Shown in pieces: positions 62,710-64,000 of a stretch of DNA of 64,000 bases. Position 1 is the first letter of the stretch, and the number at the start of each line of letters is the position of its first letter. Position numbers and translations under genes: made by a program. A model generated the notes under the pieces. It worked only from the letters and a program-made list of their open reading frames with translations, was not told the origin of the DNA and searched no databases. Source of the DNA: Rhodocaloribacter sp964552015 (lineage in GTDB: Bacteria; Bacteroidota; Rhodothermia; Rhodothermales; ISCAR-4553); NCBI GenBank assembly GCA_964552015.1, contig CAZKFR010000001.1, positions 76,975 through 140,974 of the forward strand. The letters run 5' to 3'.

Positions 62710-63252
62710 TCATGAACCGGCGTGGAGTGTCCGAAAGCGCTCGACGATCCCGTACACAGCGATCCCATAGGCGACGGCAACGTTCAGCGATTGCTTGGTG
62801 CCGTACTGGGGGATCTCCAGCGCCAGGTCGGACAGGGCCAGGAGGTCATCGCTGACTCCGTGCACCTCATGGCCCAGGATCAGGCACAGGGGGAAGTGGT
62901 GCGTCGCGAGGTCAGCGATGGCGGTGGGGGCGTCCGTGATTTCGAGGGCGGCTATCGTATACCCCTGACGCCGTAGCCGCTCGATGACGTCGACCGGGTT
63001 GGAGACGGCGGACCACCGTACTGTGTCCTGCGCACCCAGGGCCGTTTTCTGCAGGCCGGGATGGTCCGGCGTCGGGGTGATGCCGGTCAGGTACAGATGC
63101 TCGATGCGTGCAGCATCCGAGGTGCGAAAGATGGAACCGACGTTGTACAGGGACCGCACATTGTCGACCAGGACCGACACGGGATGCGGCGCAATCCGCC
63201 CGAGTTCCTCGGGCCGCAGGCGGGGAATCTCGTCGTTTCGTAGTTTGCGCAT
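62710..63252 (-). CDS. SpoU/TrmH family RNA 2'-O-methyltransferase
   Basis: A 180-residue SPOUT-fold enzyme. Motif 1 VDNVRSLYNVGSIFRTSDA is at about residues 29-47, motif 2 LCLILGHEVHGVSDDLLAL, and motif 3 EIPQYGTKQSLNVAVAYGIA, the knot region binding SAM. It lacks an N-terminal RNA-binding extension, as do many short Bacteroidota homologues. A ribose methylation in tRNA or rRNA is likely; the site is not predictable. The start MRKLRNDEIPRLRPEEL is chosen; the longer open frame crosses the divergent lipoprotein promoter. The mutA operon begins 97 bp downstream on the same strand. Confidence 0.9.
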   Translation of the reverse strand: MRKLRNDEIPRLRPEELGRIAPHPVSVLVDNVRSLYNVGSIFRTSDAARIEHLYLTGITPTPDHPGLQKTALGAQDTVRWSAVSNPVDVIERLRRQGYTIAALEITDAPTAIADLATHHFPLCLILGHEVHGVSDDLLALSDLALEIPQYGTKQSLNVAVAYGIAVYGIVERFRTLHAGS

Positions 63253-63353
63253 GGGCGAAGGATCAGGATGGTCGAAGGGCAAGGCGGTGGGATCCGTTCG
63301 AGGAGCGACCTGCAAAGAAAACGGCTTTTCTGGAAAAAGGAGTGAGGTTGAGC

Positions 63354-64000
63354 ATGAATCTGTCCCAAAGAGTACATGGAGGCCGTGCTGTGGCGCTGGG
63401 GTTCGGGATGCTCCTGGTCGGGACGCTGAGCCTGACGGGGTGTCAGACGCTCCGGGAGATTGCGAGCCTGCGTGAGGTGCGCTTCTCGCTGGACCGGGTG
63501 AGCAACGTTCGCCTGGCTGGTATCGAAGTGGACCGGATTCGGTCCTACGAAGATCTGGGGCCCCTCGACGTAGCACGTCTGATGGCGGCTCTCACGCGGC
63601 AGGAGGTACCGCTCGAGTTCGAGGTCCATCTGCTGGCCGAGAATCCTCCGGACAATGCCGTGCAGGCCCGGCTCGTTCGTATGGACTGGACCCTGTTCCT
63701 CGATGATACGGAGACGATCAGCGGGCGCTTCGAAGATCCCGTCGTCTTACCACCGGGGGAGCCGACCCCCGTCGTCTTCGGTGTCGGGCTGGACCTCCTC
63801 GACTTCTTCGACCGCAGTGCCCGGGATCTGGTCGAACTCGCCCTGGCGCTTTCCGGGCAGGGGGGGCAGACCAAACGCATCAGCCTGAAAGCCACGCCGA
63901 CCATCGACACGCCGCTGGGACCTATGCGCTATCCCCAGCCCATCACCATAATTAACGTTAAGGGCTGCGAGCCGAGGGGACCGTCTGCTTTAGCTGACGG
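63354..64000 (+). CDS. Lipoprotein of unknown function, possibly LEA14-like (3' end outside window)
   Basis: 215 codons to the right edge, no stop. Lipoprotein signal MNLSQRVHGGRAVALGFGML with lipobox SLTGC (Cys30). The following part (REIASLREVRFSLDRVSNVR, LAGIEVDRIRSYEDLGPLD, VPLEFEVHLLAENPPDNAVQ, VRMDWTLFLDDTETISGRF) resembles LEA14/WHy-type beta-sandwich domains, in which hydrophilic strands alternate; this is a tentative reading. A ribosome-site-like GAGG stands before the ATG. It is divergent from the TrmH-like gene. Confidence 0.7.
   Translation, partial: MNLSQRVHGGRAVALGFGMLLVGTLSLTGCQTLREIASLREVRFSLDRVSNVRLAGIEVDRIRSYEDLGPLDVARLMAALTRQEVPLEFEVHLLAENPPDNAVQARLVRMDWTLFLDDTETISGRFEDPVVLPPGEPTPVVFGVGLDLLDFFDRSARDLVELALALSGQGGQTKRISLKATPTIDTPLGPMRYPQPITIINVKGCEPRGPSALAD

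Noticed and set aside
63905..64000. Possible foreign or adapter sequence at the right edge, because the reading changes character after ITIINVK
   Set aside because: The frame stays open to the edge and nothing beyond it can be seen; a palindrome TTAACGTTAA and a small hairpin are not enough to claim an artefact.

Overview
The window is 64 kb of very GC-rich, gene-dense chromosome. It is probably from the Rhodothermales / Rhodothermota branch of the Bacteroidota (Rhodothermus-like). The grounds are inference from gene content: a PorV/PorQ-type outer-membrane protein, a DUF4293 protein, an exbB - small membrane protein - exbD - exbD cluster, a fused E1 alpha/beta dehydrogenase, a TonB-plug lipoprotein, mostly weak Shine-Dalgarno sequences, and -7 boxes of the TAnnTTTG / TATCTTG kind. 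About 50 protein genes were read. I saw no rRNA, tRNA, CRISPR array, insertion sequence, phage or defence gene. Four runs of exactly 100 N (9717-9816, 31312-31411, 48659-48758, 51038-51137) are scaffold gaps of unknown true size. One lies upstream of or within the start of the PorV-like gene, one lies between acs and pckA, one interrupts a MoxR ATPase gene and one interrupts a peptidyl-prolyl isomerase locus.

Layout. 1-9.5 kb: MscS channel and CLC transporter (overlapping, minus strand), a methyltransferase, a divergent VKOR-DsbA fusion, transketolase, and the rRNA methyltransferases RsmB and RlmI. 9.8-13.7 kb: PorV-like protein, a GtrB-type glycosyltransferase, MtnA and TonB. 13.7-19.9 kb (minus): a tightly packed run of Wzi-like protein, small outer-membrane protein, TonB-dependent receptor, RsmF-like methyltransferase and YbjN protein. 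20.2-31.3 kb (mostly plus): a polyprenyl-phosphate sugar transferase, fused E1 dehydrogenase, Bcp, GatB, a thioredoxin-fold lipoprotein without cysteines, TpiA, a stand-alone plug-domain lipoprotein and acetyl-CoA synthetase. 31.6-39.9 kb: PEP carboxykinase, a NagK-like kinase, a divergent penicillin-acylase homologue, a PolX homologue with a ruined polymerase site, and an S41 protease.

40.3-42.4 kb: the ExbB/ExbD motor cluster, preceded by a near-consensus sigma-70-type promoter and closed by a clear terminator. 42.6-48.5 kb: NAD-type isocitrate dehydrogenase, DUF4293, an EamA permease, a family 2 glycosyltransferase, and a glutaminyl-tRNA synthetase with a GatB/Yqey-type tail. 48.5-54.6 kb: MoxR, SurA-like chaperones, and a divergent ECF sigma / anti-sigma pair. 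54.7-64 kb: GltX, then a methylmalonyl-CoA mutase operon (mutA, mutB, meaB, a kinase-like gene), a SpoU/TrmH methyltransferase and a lipoprotein running off the edge.

Together the genes describe an aerobic-type heterotroph: central carbon metabolism (tkt, tpiA, pckA, acs, icd, methylmalonyl-CoA pathway), a TonB-energised outer membrane with its folding factors and a possible envelope-stress sigma factor, surface polysaccharide synthesis, and translation/RNA modification genes. The window is mostly core genome. The most unusual items are the GlnRS chimera, the PolX that has lost all three catalytic aspartates, the cysteine-free thioredoxin lipoprotein and the free-standing plug lipoprotein.
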